Origin: Bradyrhizobium arachidis
Lineage (GTDB): Bacteria; Pseudomonadota; Alphaproteobacteria; Rhizobiales; Xanthobacteraceae
Direction: 5' to 3'
Length of the DNA stretch: 64,000 nt
NCBI RefSeq assembly: GCF_024758505.1
Contig: NZ_CP077970.1
Span: forward strand, 1,674,001-1,738,000
Below are positions 1 through 8,972 of the stretch, piece by piece (position 1 is the first letter of the stretch; each line of letters opens with the position of its first letter). The notes under the pieces were generated by a model, which saw only the letters and a list, made by a program, of their open reading frames with translations, did no database searches and had not been told where the DNA came from. The position numbers and the translations under genes were made by a program.

Positions 1-200
1 CTCGCCATGTCCAGGAAAGCCTCGCCAGCAGCGTTCATTGCGGAGATGGTCTCGTCACTCGGATTACTTGCACCATAAATCGAGCGGACTCCGGCGCATT
101 GGATGAAGGGCTGGACGCCGATTTCGCGGTAGACCCAGCCACGCGCGTGGTTTCCCCGGGACAGATCGCGTGCTTGTAGAAATTTCGATCGCGTCCTCAC
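1..200 (-). CDS. SelA-like PLP-dependent enzyme, N-terminal part (runs off the window edge)
   Basis: A minus-strand reading frame starts at a GTG (198-200) with an AGGAG-type ribosome site about 8 bases upstream and stays open to the window edge (66 codons). The readable segment contains YREIGVQPFIQCAG followed by a Gly-Ala-Ser stretch and EAFLDMA. This matches the start of the SelA / D-glucosaminate-6-phosphate ammonia-lyase branch of fold-type I PLP enzymes, where a VYDRLGVRPFIN-AAG-like segment opens the protein. The PLP lysine would lie outside the window. It is on the same strand as the phosphonate-type genes but about 580 bases beyond the last of them, so membership of that cluster is inference. 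True selenocysteine synthase is unlikely from context alone. Confidence 0.6.
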   Translation of the reverse strand, partial: MRTRSKFLQARDLSRGNHARGWVYREIGVQPFIQCAGVRSIYGASNPSDETISAMNAAGEAFLDMA

Positions 201-779
201 TTTAGTCTCCTCATTGCAAGTACGACGAGGTGCCCAAGATAGAGTGCGATAAGAACAAGCTACACGATGCCAGACGTCTCCCGCACTCGGGGGGCCACAT
301 GCGAGCAATTGTTGCGACAGACACCAGAAGGCTCCGGAAGGCCGCTTCGGGAATAATCGGACGGAACAAGGGTGATTGCTCTTACTGTATTGGCGCCTGG
401 TCGGCGCCGCATGGATTGAACACCGCAGAGCCAGCGGCCATGCAGGAGTGGTACTCGCAGCCGCCTGGACAAGCACGTCCGTAACCGAGCTCGTGAACGG
501 AAAGCAGATCTCGTGCCGACAAGGCGAGTGCATGGAGCTTTGCTGGCGAGCCTACAAACCTGGGCCGATGATCGATAGAGGTCTTCTGGATAGGTACCGA
601 TACCGGCGATGGTAGATGCCCACCAAAAGACGGCTCGCGCGCTACGGTCATGCCTGCCGCGCACACTCTTAATCTGCCGGCCGGCTGCTCAAAGGGACCG
701 CGAAGTTGCTGATGATGCGAGCGGAAAAGATGCCGATTCCGTGTACAGGGCTTTGCTCGTGAAGGCATACGAACTGAGG
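201..779. other. No recognisable gene
   Basis: Short overlapping reading frames occur on both strands, but none has a convincing ribosome site or recognisable motif. The segment just above 200 must hold the start signals of the SelA-like gene. Confidence 0.4.
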
Positions 780-1208
780 TCAGGTGATCGACAATGAGGA
801 GCAAAAGCAGATTTTGCCGAAAGGGGGAAAGCCCCTAGCGGAATGAAAGGTAGGTGAAGAAGCGAGAGGGCGAGTTAACGCCATATCGAATGACAAGAGC
901 ACCCGTAAGAAGAGCCCATCGGACGACCCGCAGAAGTTGGCAGAATGGCTAAGCCTCATTGCGCCTGCTACGAGTAGGGCGGCTGCGATCACGGGGCAAA
1001 AGCCGACGCATTGCTCAGCTGAACTATCAGCACTGCCGGCACGGCCGCTGCCGGTCTTCGCAACATCTACGTCGCAGTCCATAGTGCGATCAGCCGCGTC
1101 TCCGTCGAGGTGATCTGACAGATCAGCCCAAAGCGCTGTCACGCCGCAATGGGGTGCCAGAAGTAAGCTCGCGATATCGTCCGCTGGATTGCAGGGGTAT
1201 TTCAGCAT
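780..1208 (-). CDS. Unrecognised ORF coupled to the nucleotidyltransferase gene
   Basis: A 142-residue reading frame begins at an ATG preceded by GAGGATC (about 5 bases) and only 7 bases after the stop of the upstream nucleotidyltransferase gene, which is the spacing of a co-translated gene. Near its middle there is a hydrophobic, alanine-rich segment (VIAAALLVAGAM). No family is recognised. The second half has unusual composition (many Cys, Ser and Phe), so the frame may be a decayed gene rather than an intact one. Its only support is position and ribosome site. Confidence 0.3.
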   Translation of the reverse strand: MLKYPCNPADDIASLLLAPHCGVTALWADLSDHLDGDAADRTMDCDVDVAKTGSGRAGSADSSAEQCVGFCPVIAAALLVAGAMRLSHSANFCGSSDGLFLRVLLSFDMALTRPLASSPTFHSARGFPPFGKICFCSSLSIT

Positions 1209-1215
1209 CTGATCC

Positions 1216-2013
1216 TCACTTGTCGTCTTGTCTCGATGTTAGGGGAGGGCTCCTGCGTTGAAAGATGAGCTCCGCAATGCGCAGATCTTCGACACTGTCG
1301 ATTCCGCACCACCTGAGATCTTTACACCGGGCTGCACCAAGCTGCAGACCCCGCTTTTCGATGAGATAGGCAACAAGCTCGTCAGCGTAGGCTCGTATGG
1401 CGCCCGACGTGACAATATCGTCTAGCGCTGGGACGATCGTTGTTTTGAGAGTCGGTGCCGAAAATCGAAGCAGATTCATCGTCTTGAATAGCCTTGGGCC
1501 TTCCGCAACAAAGCCGGCCGCAGCTTTGCTCATGCAAAAGCCCGATATGAAGCCGCTATCCGACAACAAAACGGCCGCCCCTTGCGTCAGCTCGCCTAAG
1601 GGAGCTACTGCGGCCACATCGGGTACTTCGCTGGCCATCAAATACCGCAATGCATCCTGTTCGAAGAAGACATCCCCCTCTAAAACGAGGCAGTCTCCAG
1701 CGAGCAGCACGTCACGTGCCAGCCACAGGGAAAAGGCGCTTCCGGTGCAGTCGAATACCGACGTCTCGAGATAGTTGATTTTGAGTTCGCCAAAACGCCT
1801 CCCGCAGGCATATTGAATGGCGTCCTTGCGGTAACCGACCACGATGGTCACCTCTTCGACGCCAACGGCCTCCAGGTTTCGCAGGGCATTGTGAAGGATC
1901 GGGGTGCCATTGACCTCGACCAGTGGCTTCGGACAGAGATCGGTCAGCGGCCGCAGCCGCGCGCCCAATCCAGCGGCAAGAATGACGGCGCTTTTTGGAA
2001 CATTGCGAGTCAT
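1216..2013 (-). CDS. Nucleotidyltransferase, phosphocholine/phosphonate cytidylyltransferase type
   Basis: The product (265 aa) opens with the nucleotidyltransferase signature AVILAAGLGARLRPLT followed by PKPLVEVNG, and has a metal-binding LEGDVFF segment near residue 100. These are the hallmarks of the LicC / PntC-like sugar-phosphate nucleotidyltransferase fold, which transfers CMP from CTP to phosphocholine or to phosphonates such as 2-aminoethylphosphonate. I chose the ATG at 2013 because AAGGA lies 5 bases upstream and the family signature starts a few residues later; the same frame is open to 2124. It lies downstream of the aminotransferase and PEP mutase-like genes. That context makes a phosphonate substrate more likely than choline phosphate, but the substrate is inference. 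Confidence 0.75.
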   Translation of the reverse strand: MTRNVPKSAVILAAGLGARLRPLTDLCPKPLVEVNGTPILHNALRNLEAVGVEEVTIVVGYRKDAIQYACGRRFGELKINYLETSVFDCTGSAFSLWLARDVLLAGDCLVLEGDVFFEQDALRYLMASEVPDVAAVAPLGELTQGAAVLLSDSGFISGFCMSKAAAGFVAEGPRLFKTMNLLRFSAPTLKTTIVPALDDIVTSGAIRAYADELVAYLIEKRGLQLGAARCKDLRWCGIDSVEDLRIAELIFQRRSPPLTSRQDDK

Positions 2014-2228
2014 TTCAGTCCTTGCCGTCCTCGAATGATGTCGGGCTGCCGTTCCGTGGTATTGAGGACTGTGGCCAAATGTCTCTTGCCTCGGCTGTTT
2101 GGCCGACTTTCTAGGAAAGGACAAACCTCCGCAGGCTCCGAATGCCGTGACAGATGTGGCCTCTTGACCGTAGGTCCCGCTCCCGGAGGGTGCGTGTCGC
2201 GGGTGGACGACGCTGCCGCGAGCCGCAT

Positions 2229-2251
2229 CCCGCCGTAAGCAGGACGGCGGG
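2229..2251 (-). terminator. GC-rich inverted repeat between aminotransferase and nucleotidyltransferase genes
   Basis: CCCGCCGT and ACGGCGGG form a perfect 8-bp stem around a 7-base loop. There is no clear T tract on the minus strand, so it may be an intergenic attenuating hairpin rather than a full terminator. Confidence 0.35.
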
Positions 2252-2316
2252 CTCGGAATCTGGGGGCAAGGGCAGCTCTAATCATTCTAATCATATAGGC
2301 ACTCGTAAAACCAAGC

Positions 2317-3507
2317 TTAGCTCCACTCGTTCAGAGCTGTGGTCAGGCGCCGCAAGCCTTTGCCGAGCGATTCTAAGTCGATGCCGTAGGAGAGCCGGAG
2401 ACCGGAGGAGTCACCAAAGGCTGTGCCCGAAACCGTTGCCACGCCAGCGTTCATCAGCAGCGCGTCAGAGATATCATCGGGGTGGAATTCGCAGCCATTG
2501 GCCGTGGGACGCCGCTGGAACCCGCTGAGATCGAGGTAGAAAAACAACCCGCCTTGGGCAGCAGGCGGCGACACCTGTTTCAGAGTTGAGAGAATCGAGA
2601 TCCCGAGTGCTCGCGCGGCCGAAATATGGCGCTGCAATTCCAGTTCGAAGGCAGAATCGCCAGATTTGAGATGATACAGCAGCGCATGCTGCGCAATGAC
2701 ATTGGGATTCGAAGTTGTTTGGTTTTGTAGCGCCTTAACCGCGCTGATAATGGCTTTGGGACCAGCGAGATAGCCAATCCGCCAGCCGGTCAGGGCCAAC
2801 GACTTCGAGAACGAATTGACGATTAATATACGAACGCGTGCTTGCGGCGCCACCGATAGGATCGAATGATGCGTATGTGGGGGATGGGCGAAAGCCCCGT
2901 AGCATTCATCGAAAATGATCCAGAGGTTTCGTTCCGTTGCGAGTTCGGCCATGCCAGCAAGGGTGTCGCGGTCGTATACCGTGCCAGTCGGATTGTTGGG
3001 CGTGTTGATCACGATCGCCTTGGTTTTTGAGGTAATGGCCGCGGCAAGATCGGTAAGCCTCGGTACGAAATTATTATGGCGACTTTCGACAAACACTGGC
3101 CTGCCCCCAGCTAAAACGATCTGTGCCGGGAAAGTCGTCCAGTATGGGGCGGGGATCAGTACTTCGTCGCCGGGATTTAGAAGGGCCAGGGCCGCATTGA
3201 AGAGCGCCTGCTTGGCGCCGCTCGTCACAGCGATTTCGTCTGCTGACCATGGCTGAGCCGTCTCGGCGGAAACCTTGCAAGCAAGCGCGCGGCGCAGCTC
3301 CAGCAGCCCGATCGGGTCGGTATAGCGGTTCAGGTTGCCATTGATCGCTGCAATCGCGCCCTCCCGCACCGATGGGGCGAGTTCGCTCCAGATCTCTCCT
3401 GCGGTCAGATCGATAATGTCCTCGCTGCGCGCGGTCCCCTCCGTTGCGGCGGTCCTAGTCGCAGTGCGGCCCCACAATTTGACCAAAGCTGTCCGGTGCG
3501 CCAACAC
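2317..3507 (-). CDS. Class I/II aminotransferase (aspartate-aminotransferase family)
   Basis: A 396-aa fold-type I aminotransferase of normal length. It shows the GAKQALFNAALALLNPGDEVLIPAPYW segment in two parts, NTPNNPTGTVY, the FDECYG aspartate, and the PLP lysine in NSFSKSLALTGWRIGY, with a C-terminal RLSYG arginine. The start is a GTG at 3507 with AGGGAGAG about 5 bases upstream. It lies between the PEP mutase-like and nucleotidyltransferase genes. Class I aminotransferases are known to convert phosphonopyruvate to phosphonoalanine in some phosphonate pathways. No phosphonopyruvate decarboxylase is visible here, so that reaction is the simplest role, by inference. A generic aspartate/aromatic aminotransferase is the alternative. 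Confidence 0.85.
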   Translation of the reverse strand: MLAHRTALVKLWGRTATRTAATEGTARSEDIIDLTAGEIWSELAPSVREGAIAAINGNLNRYTDPIGLLELRRALACKVSAETAQPWSADEIAVTSGAKQALFNAALALLNPGDEVLIPAPYWTTFPAQIVLAGGRPVFVESRHNNFVPRLTDLAAAITSKTKAIVINTPNNPTGTVYDRDTLAGMAELATERNLWIIFDECYGAFAHPPHTHHSILSVAPQARVRILIVNSFSKSLALTGWRIGYLAGPKAIISAVKALQNQTTSNPNVIAQHALLYHLKSGDSAFELELQRHISAARALGISILSTLKQVSPPAAQGGLFFYLDLSGFQRRPTANGCEFHPDDISDALLMNAGVATVSGTAFGDSSGLRLSYGIDLESLGKGLRRLTTALNEWS

Positions 3508-3857
3508 GAGCGCTCTCCCTTAAAATTTATGGGATCGTTGCTGGTTGGCCGGATTCTGCCAGGATTTGAGCAAAGAAACTCCCCGGTACTGAACAAAAAC
3601 ACACAGCAGAGCTCCTGCTTAACCGTTATCTGGACCCAAATGACTTCGGTGCGTTTCCTCGGTGCCTAGCCGTCGAGCAAGGTGATGAGACGGAAGCGCA
3701 AGCCGTTGCGGAATAGGGGCTGGTCGTGCCAGTCAATGATATCTCCACGAGGACGAACAGGGCTGCGCTAGAGATTTCAGTGGTGGGTGACAATGATGAC
3801 CGGTGCATGGCGTGGGTCCGTCAAAAGTTCATGAGTCCTGCGGCGTATGGGGACCTA
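3508..3857. other. Intergenic, no gene seen
   Basis: A 350-base gap between the PEP mutase-like and aminotransferase genes, with no supported ORF. Because the gap is long, the aminotransferase may have its own promoter. Confidence 0.4.
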
Positions 3858-4793
3858 CTATTTCTTGTCATCAGGCGGGAGATATCGCGCTTCCGCACGG
3901 ACGAGTTCGTCGTACCCCAATAGATTGAAAACCTCGTCGAGCGTCGCAATATGGGGCTCGATACTCGCGATGCCTTCCCTAGCCATGATGCGACCGCAGA
4001 CCCTGCGCATGGCAACTATTGCAGCTCGCATGGAGTGGTTGGCCCAGATTACCGTGGAGATGCGCGCATCGCGATATGCAGAGACTGGCGTTTGATAGTA
4101 TTTTGTTGGGATGATCACGATGGGCAGTCGGTTCTGCCAGGCACTCGCAAACTCAAGGATCTCCTCCGCTGTGCTCTTTCGCGAGTGAATGAGAATCGCG
4201 TCAGCTCCCGCATTGGCGTAGGCGTGAGCACGCGAGACCGCTTCCTCCATTGGACGACCGGCAATCAGCGCTTCGATCCGCGCCACGAGAACCAAGTCTT
4301 GCCCAACTGTATCCCTGACGGCTCGCAGACGGCCCGAGAACTCTTTGATGTCGGCTATGGCATGTCGCTCGCCAACGAACGAGTTCATTTTTGGAAAACA
4401 GCTGTCCTGCATCGCGAGGCCCGCGGCCCCACGTTGGCGGAGTTTGCGCGCCAGGAGACGCGCATTGTTGAAATTGCCGAAACCGCTATCGCCGTCAACG
4501 AGCACCGGCAGCTCGGTCGAGTCCACGATGCGTTCGACTACGTCGACGAGTTGGCTCCATGATGCCTCGTTGGCATCGCGGTAGCCGAGAGAGGAGGCAA
4601 TTGATAGGCCCGAAGCCCACAGAGCTTTGAAACCGACGCGCTGAGCGATCGCTCCCGAAAGCCCATCATGGACTTCCATGAGAAAGGAGAGGTCGTCGTT
4701 GGAGCAAATCTGAGATCGAAGTATATCGGCAGGCAACGTTTTCACGCCTCGATCGGGCCCGACTTCGCGAACAGATCTATGTTTCATGCCGAA
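3858..4793 (-). CDS. Phosphoenolpyruvate mutase-like enzyme with altered active-site motif
   Basis: The product (311 aa from the ATG at 4793) belongs to the isocitrate lyase/PEP mutase superfamily. It matches the PEP mutase branch along its length: FLMEVHDGLS, ALWASGLSIASSLG, LPVLVDGDSGFGNFNNAR, FPKMNSF, VARIEALIAG, and GADAILIHSRK. PEP mutase interconverts PEP and phosphonopyruvate and commits carbon to C-P bond synthesis. The diagnostic EDKx5NS motif here reads QDSCFPKMNS (about residues 127-136), so Glu is replaced by Gln and Lys by Ser. The frame is open upstream to 5018, but family similarity begins only after 4793. The flanking aminotransferase and cytidylyltransferase-like genes support a phosphonate role. 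Whether the altered motif still allows catalysis is unknown. Confidence 0.8.
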   Translation of the reverse strand, partial: FGMKHRSVREVGPDRGVKTLPADILRSQICSNDDLSFLMEVHDGLSGAIAQRVGFKALWASGLSIASSLGYRDANEASWSQLVDVVERIVDSTELPVLVDGDSGFGNFNNARLLARKLRQRGAAGLAMQDSCFPKMNSFVGERHAIADIKEFSGRLRAVRDTVGQDLVLVARIEALIAGRPMEEAVSRAHAYANAGADAILIHSRKSTAEEILEFASAWQNRLPIVIIPTKYYQTPVSAYRDARISTVIWANHSMRAAIVAMRRVCGRIMAREGIASIEPHIATLDEVFNLLGYDELVRAEARYLPPDDKK

Positions 4794-5018
4794 TGTCCTA
4801 AGGGCCGACCTGTGCGCCTTGTAAGCACTGATTGGCACGTCTCTGTCGGCTCGATCAATCGCCAACGTTAGTAGTTGACTGGCACGCAAAGCTTCCACGC
4901 AAAGCTTCGGATGTCGGCAGCGGGGGCATGGATGGAATTCCATGCTTCTTGGAGGTTGGCGACAATTGTACTGCGAGATCGTAAGTGGGGCGGCAATTGC
5001 ATCTATGCTCCGGAACAA

Positions 5019-6155
5019 GAGCTCGGGTCGCTCGTGTGTGTCCAGCTCATAGCACCGCGCGTTCAGCTTTTTGTGCGAGCGGAAAGTCGTATGCGCCCTG
5101 TATCAGAAGATTCCTTCGTCTACGTCGAGGGATGACGTTACTGGTGCAAGCAGTACTGTCGCAATTCCGACGTATGTCGCAGTGCTTCAAATTGGTTAAG
5201 ACCGGTTAATCTCTTCAAGTACTTGTCTTGACGACTGAGTTTCCCGAGGGGCGCGACTGGTATGACACTTGCTGAGCTCGTTTCGGTTCCTTTCAGGTTT
5301 TTGGAGAAGCGGATGCTCAGTGTCATCTACATTAATCTGGTTCCGGAGCTTTCTCTAACCGCCGCGCAGCTTGTCGGCAATTTCAGCAAGCGTCAAGGCG
5401 GTGACCAGCATCGAGCGGTTCGTTCGGCTCGGGCTGAAGGGAACGGTGGTCGTGGTCGAATAGCTCGAGGGCAACCGCGGCGTTCTCACAATAGGCACAG
5501 CAAACGGGCGGCATTCCTGACCGAAGGTCGGGTCGTTTGGATCCGCGAGCGCCCTGCGCTTCAAAGATCACGTCCGCGCGGAGTTCGGCTCGCCGCCGGT
5601 CACGCATGCGTTGGCAGTCGCGATGCGCAAGAGCCAACTGGCGATCGAGTCCAGACGAATTCATCTTCGCTGCCAAGCGCATCAATGGTGACGTCAAGCA
5701 GCTGGAGCTCGGCTCCCTCAGGTCGAGCTGCGCACTGCGGCTTGAATGCCTGCCGAACACCGGCAGTCGTGATCTCCACCTACGCGCGATCGGACAACAA
5801 GTGGCTGGCGGTGGTTTGGCGTGGCGGGGAGACCGACATGGCTATTCTATCTGGCGCGAAGTATCGGCGCAGGCGTCTCCCGCGCGATCCCCCATCATTT
5901 GGGTGCCCACGGAAGCAGTACGGACACTGCCAGGCAAACCGGCGGAAACGAGCCGTCGGTCCGACTTTGCCCATATGGGCAGTGAGTGGACATCGCACTC
6001 GCGCTGACGGCCCCTTTCGGACCCTAGCCATCGCCGCACCTGTGCGACTGCCTTGCGAGCTGGAGTATGTCAGGAACGCAACGAACCTCGATCTGAAACA
6101 GACTCAATCGAACGGCGCATAGGGGCCTTTCGGCTCGATCGCGTGAGGCGCCCAT
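5019..6155. other. Long intergenic region, possibly decayed DNA
   Basis: One long open frame runs on the plus strand (5262-6122), but its sequence is rich in Arg and Ser, shows no domain and has no good ribosome site. Several frames carry short protein-like stretches interrupted by stops, which fits an eroded gene that I cannot identify. The region separates the divergent PEP mutase-like and LuxR-type genes, so promoters for both should lie here. Confidence 0.4.
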
Positions 6156-7019
6156 ATGGATCTCTTTAGCTTCGTCGAATGCGCTAATCAAACGCAATCT
6201 CTCAAAGCGCTGTTTGATCTGCTTGTGAGCTGTGCGAGCGAGGTGGGGTTTACTGAGGTCGCTTACGGAGCACTCACTTTCGCGGAGCCGCTTCGTCTGC
6301 CGGGGTGTCCACCGCCTCTGGTAGCTATGAAGGTTCCGCCTGACTGGTGCCAGCGCTATTTGGAACGCAAGTACTACGCGGTCGATCCGGTGGTCCGGCG
6401 GACACCGATGTTTGCGGGCCCTTTTCTATGGGATGAGCTCGCAAAAGAACATCAACTGCAACCATGTGAACAACGTATATTACGGGAGGCCAGAGAGGCA
6501 GGCCTGAAGAATGGTGTCAGCGTCCCATTGTTTGGGCCGTCAGGGCGAATATCCGTGATATCATTCGCGTCCCGTTTTGATGATGCCGATCCCCAGAGGA
6601 ATGTGAGGCATCTCAAAGTGCTGGCTTGGCAATTCCATATTGCATTTGCGGAGATCGCAAGGCCCTCGGACAGTGGCTCGAACACAAAAGTGAGCCTATC
6701 TGAGCGCGAAAAGGATTGCCTGCAATGGGTCGCGGAGGGCAAATCGTCCTGGGAGATTGGGAAAATACTGAGCGTGAGCGAGAATACGGTGAATTTCCAT
6801 GTGAAGAACGCAATGCGAAAGCTCGGCACGGCGAGCCGGACTCATGGGCTTGTAAAAGCGATTCGTCTTGGGCTCATTGCATTTTGGGAGCCTGCGTTGG
6901 CAACGCCGATGGTCGCCTCAACTGGTATTACGTCCGCTGCATACGCCGCCACAAACATCACTTGGTGCAGAACATGGTGCACGAACAGCAATGTCCGCCG
7001 ATGCCTTGCGGCGAATTGA
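6156..7019 (+). CDS. LuxR-family regulator with autoinducer-binding domain
   Basis: A 287-aa regulator. Residues 1 to about 165 are an autoinducer-binding domain: the conserved Trp, Tyr, Asp-Pro and Trp are visible in DWCQRYLERKYYAVDPVV and FLWDE, with a conserved Gly in NGVSVPLFG. Residues about 175-240 are a GerE/LuxR helix-turn-helix (LSEREKDCLQWVAEGKSSWEIG, then NTVNFHVKNAMRKLG). These domains bind acyl-homoserine lactones and DNA in the family. No luxI-type synthase lies nearby, so it is an orphan (solo) receptor here. The last 45 or so residues after GLIAF are Cys- and Thr-rich and unlike the family, suggesting read-through from a lost stop or a frameshift near 6890. It is divergent from the phosphonate-type genes, which it could regulate (inference). 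Confidence 0.85.
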   Translation: MDLFSFVECANQTQSLKALFDLLVSCASEVGFTEVAYGALTFAEPLRLPGCPPPLVAMKVPPDWCQRYLERKYYAVDPVVRRTPMFAGPFLWDELAKEHQLQPCEQRILREAREAGLKNGVSVPLFGPSGRISVISFASRFDDADPQRNVRHLKVLAWQFHIAFAEIARPSDSGSNTKVSLSEREKDCLQWVAEGKSSWEIGKILSVSENTVNFHVKNAMRKLGTASRTHGLVKAIRLGLIAFWEPALATPMVASTGITSAAYAATNITWCRTWCTNSNVRRCLAAN

Positions 7020-7567
7020 TGGCGCGAGTTCGCCCCAATTTTCGCGGCAATCAGGGTCGCTAACGTGCTCCTCATATGAATCGGGCGCGGGCAGATAATC
7101 CAGGTCTCACACATCGGACCTTGCAGATCGCGTTTGGAGAGGTGAGTGCAGGCGTGCTTGGCAGGCCTAATCGAAACGTCGTCTGCTGTGCGCAATGATT
7201 GCCGAAAGCCAAAAGCAACGGAGTTAATGCTATCAAGATCGCAAAAAAAGCCGCCCGTCGCCGCGTGTGATTTGCTTTAAGACGCTGCATTACCGAAGCC
7301 GAAGCTTTTGCACAGACCGTCAGTGACACACTCGAGCGTAGTCGTGGACTCGGCCACACTATGGCGCATTGCGCACGCGGTGTGCCTCAGCACATCCAGC
7401 AGGCCGATGTATCCCTGAAATTTCAGAACGGACATGAAGGACGTTAAAGCGGGCACATTTCAGAAAACAGAGACACCTAAGTGATCTTGCGTTCTTGAAT
7501 TAACTCAAGAAAGAGCCCCGGCCAAAGGGACCGGGGCTCTCGATCGCCACTTGGAGTGAGGAGATCG
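7020..7567. other. Intergenic, convergent genes
   Basis: No supported ORF. Apart from the hairpin at 7512-7540 that ends the outer-membrane protein gene, nothing is recognised. Confidence 0.4.
7512..7540 (-). terminator. Terminator of the outer-membrane protein gene
   Basis: AGAGCCCCGG and CCGGGGCTCT form a perfect 10-bp stem with a 9-base loop, 28 bases past the stop codon of the minus-strand outer-membrane protein gene. The flanking sequence is moderately T-rich on the minus strand. Confidence 0.75.
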
Positions 7568-8308
7568 TTACCTGAAAGCTACGGGCCAGCCAAACTTGTA
7601 GTTAACTCGCGCAGTCACGAGATCAAAATCCTGGCGGATGCGATCGTTCCCAAACGAGCCGCCACCGGCAGCGGTGAAGTTCACGTCGCTGGTCGGCATG
7701 AACACATGATTATACTCTAGGCCAGCTGACCAGTTCGGCGTCAGGTTGACCTCAAATCCGGCGCCAACGACACCGCCCCAACGTGTCGTGTCCGCGCTCC
7801 CAAGCTGTGTGCCTGAAGCAATGGAGCTGACCTGATAGCTGCTGCTAACGACCGCGGTGCCCGCTTTGGCATAAAGCAGCACGTTGCTGACGGCATACCC
7901 GATCTGGCCAGTGAACAAGCCGAACGCGTCGATCTTGGTCTGGTTCCTGTTGGCTGGAAAAGCAGTGCTGACATTGGAGCCGTCGAAATCGGCCCAGTTG
8001 CCCTGGCCTTCGACGCCAAGCACTGTCTGGCCAATCTGCCAGCGATAGCCGATCTGCCCGCCCACCGTGCCGCCGCTTGCGTCGTGGGAGCCCTCAGGGG
8101 TCGTGCCTGCAAAATCCCAGGAGTTGTGGCTCGAACCCCAACCGCCGTTGACGCCAGCATAGAAGCCGCTCCAGTCGTAGAGCGCGACCGCGACCGGAGG
8201 CGGTGGCGCCTTGGTGTAGACGGGCTGTGCAGCGAGATCCGCGGCGAATGCAGGCGCCGCAGCGGTGAGTGCGACGATGCTCGCAGTCATAAGCAACAAG
8301 TTCTTCAT
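7568..8308 (-). CDS. Outer-membrane beta-barrel protein (Omp25/Omp31 type)
   Basis: A 246-aa secreted protein. It has a typical signal peptide (MKNLLLMTASIVALTAAAPAFA) followed by DLAAQPVYTKAPPPP and then DWSGFYAGVNGGWG, which is the standard opening of the alphaproteobacterial Omp25/Omp31/Lom-like 8-stranded barrel family. Strand-like alternating segments continue to a C-terminal YKFGWPVAF, whose final Phe is the usual outer-membrane assembly signal, here followed by one Arg. The ATG at 8308 places the signal peptide correctly; a second in-frame ATG at 8320 is possible. In Rhizobiales these proteins contribute to outer-membrane structure and are abundant. It stands alone with its own terminator. 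Confidence 0.85.
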   Translation of the reverse strand: MKNLLLMTASIVALTAAAPAFAADLAAQPVYTKAPPPPVAVALYDWSGFYAGVNGGWGSSHNSWDFAGTTPEGSHDASGGTVGGQIGYRWQIGQTVLGVEGQGNWADFDGSNVSTAFPANRNQTKIDAFGLFTGQIGYAVSNVLLYAKAGTAVVSSSYQVSSIASGTQLGSADTTRWGGVVGAGFEVNLTPNWSAGLEYNHVFMPTSDVNFTAAGGGSFGNDRIRQDFDLVTARVNYKFGWPVAFR

Positions 8309-8392
8309 TTCGAGCTTCATTTCCTTTAGTGGCCCCCGGCCTCGCGCGTCATAACAGCGCCCGCGCGAATTGCTGTAACTGCGGCGCAACAT

Positions 8393-8972
8393 TCACTCTC
8401 AAAGAATTGGCTTGATCCTGACGCTGCGTAAGGTTGTACGCTTGAGCGTCACTAAAAAAAACGCATCGAGTTGTATCGGATGCGTGCGACAATTCCGACA
8501 ATGAAGTAGGTGATGTGTGTCGAAACGCGTTGATGAAGGCGGGCCGCCCGCATGCTTTTGCTGATGGACATAGAATGGAGTGCGGCACGAGTTCACTTGG
8601 ACACACAACGACAACAAATGTGCCTTCCTCGAAGCTGTCGTGTCCATCTGCGAGAAAATAGGCGGGGCAGCGATGCCGCGCCGTATTGGCAACCGCTCCA
8701 TGGAAAGCTGCACGCTATGTTTTCACGGCTTTACAGTACCGAGCAGACCGCGCGCTGAAACAATCCGCTACACTGAACCGGACTCGCTCGGCGATGCTTT
8801 GCTGCATGCCCAGCAACGAATGTCAGAATGCCCAGGGCCCCGCGTCTTCGGTTGCTTCGGACGTAGCGGTGTCCGGGATGGGTCGTGGGCCGCTCGCAGG
8901 TCTTCTAGGACGACTGTGAGCCTGGCGATGCACCTTTTGGGTGGCGAGTTCCTATTCTCTATCTGATCCCTA
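8393..8972. other. Intergenic, no gene supported
   Basis: A plus-strand frame of 128 codons (8580-8966) has no family features or convincing ribosome site. Nothing else is recognised. Confidence 0.35.

Noticed and set aside
5262..6122. 286-codon open frame on the plus strand
   Set aside because: Composition is low-complexity Arg/Ser-rich, there is no domain or ribosome site, and protein-like pieces occur in other frames as well. It looks like chance openness in GC-rich DNA.
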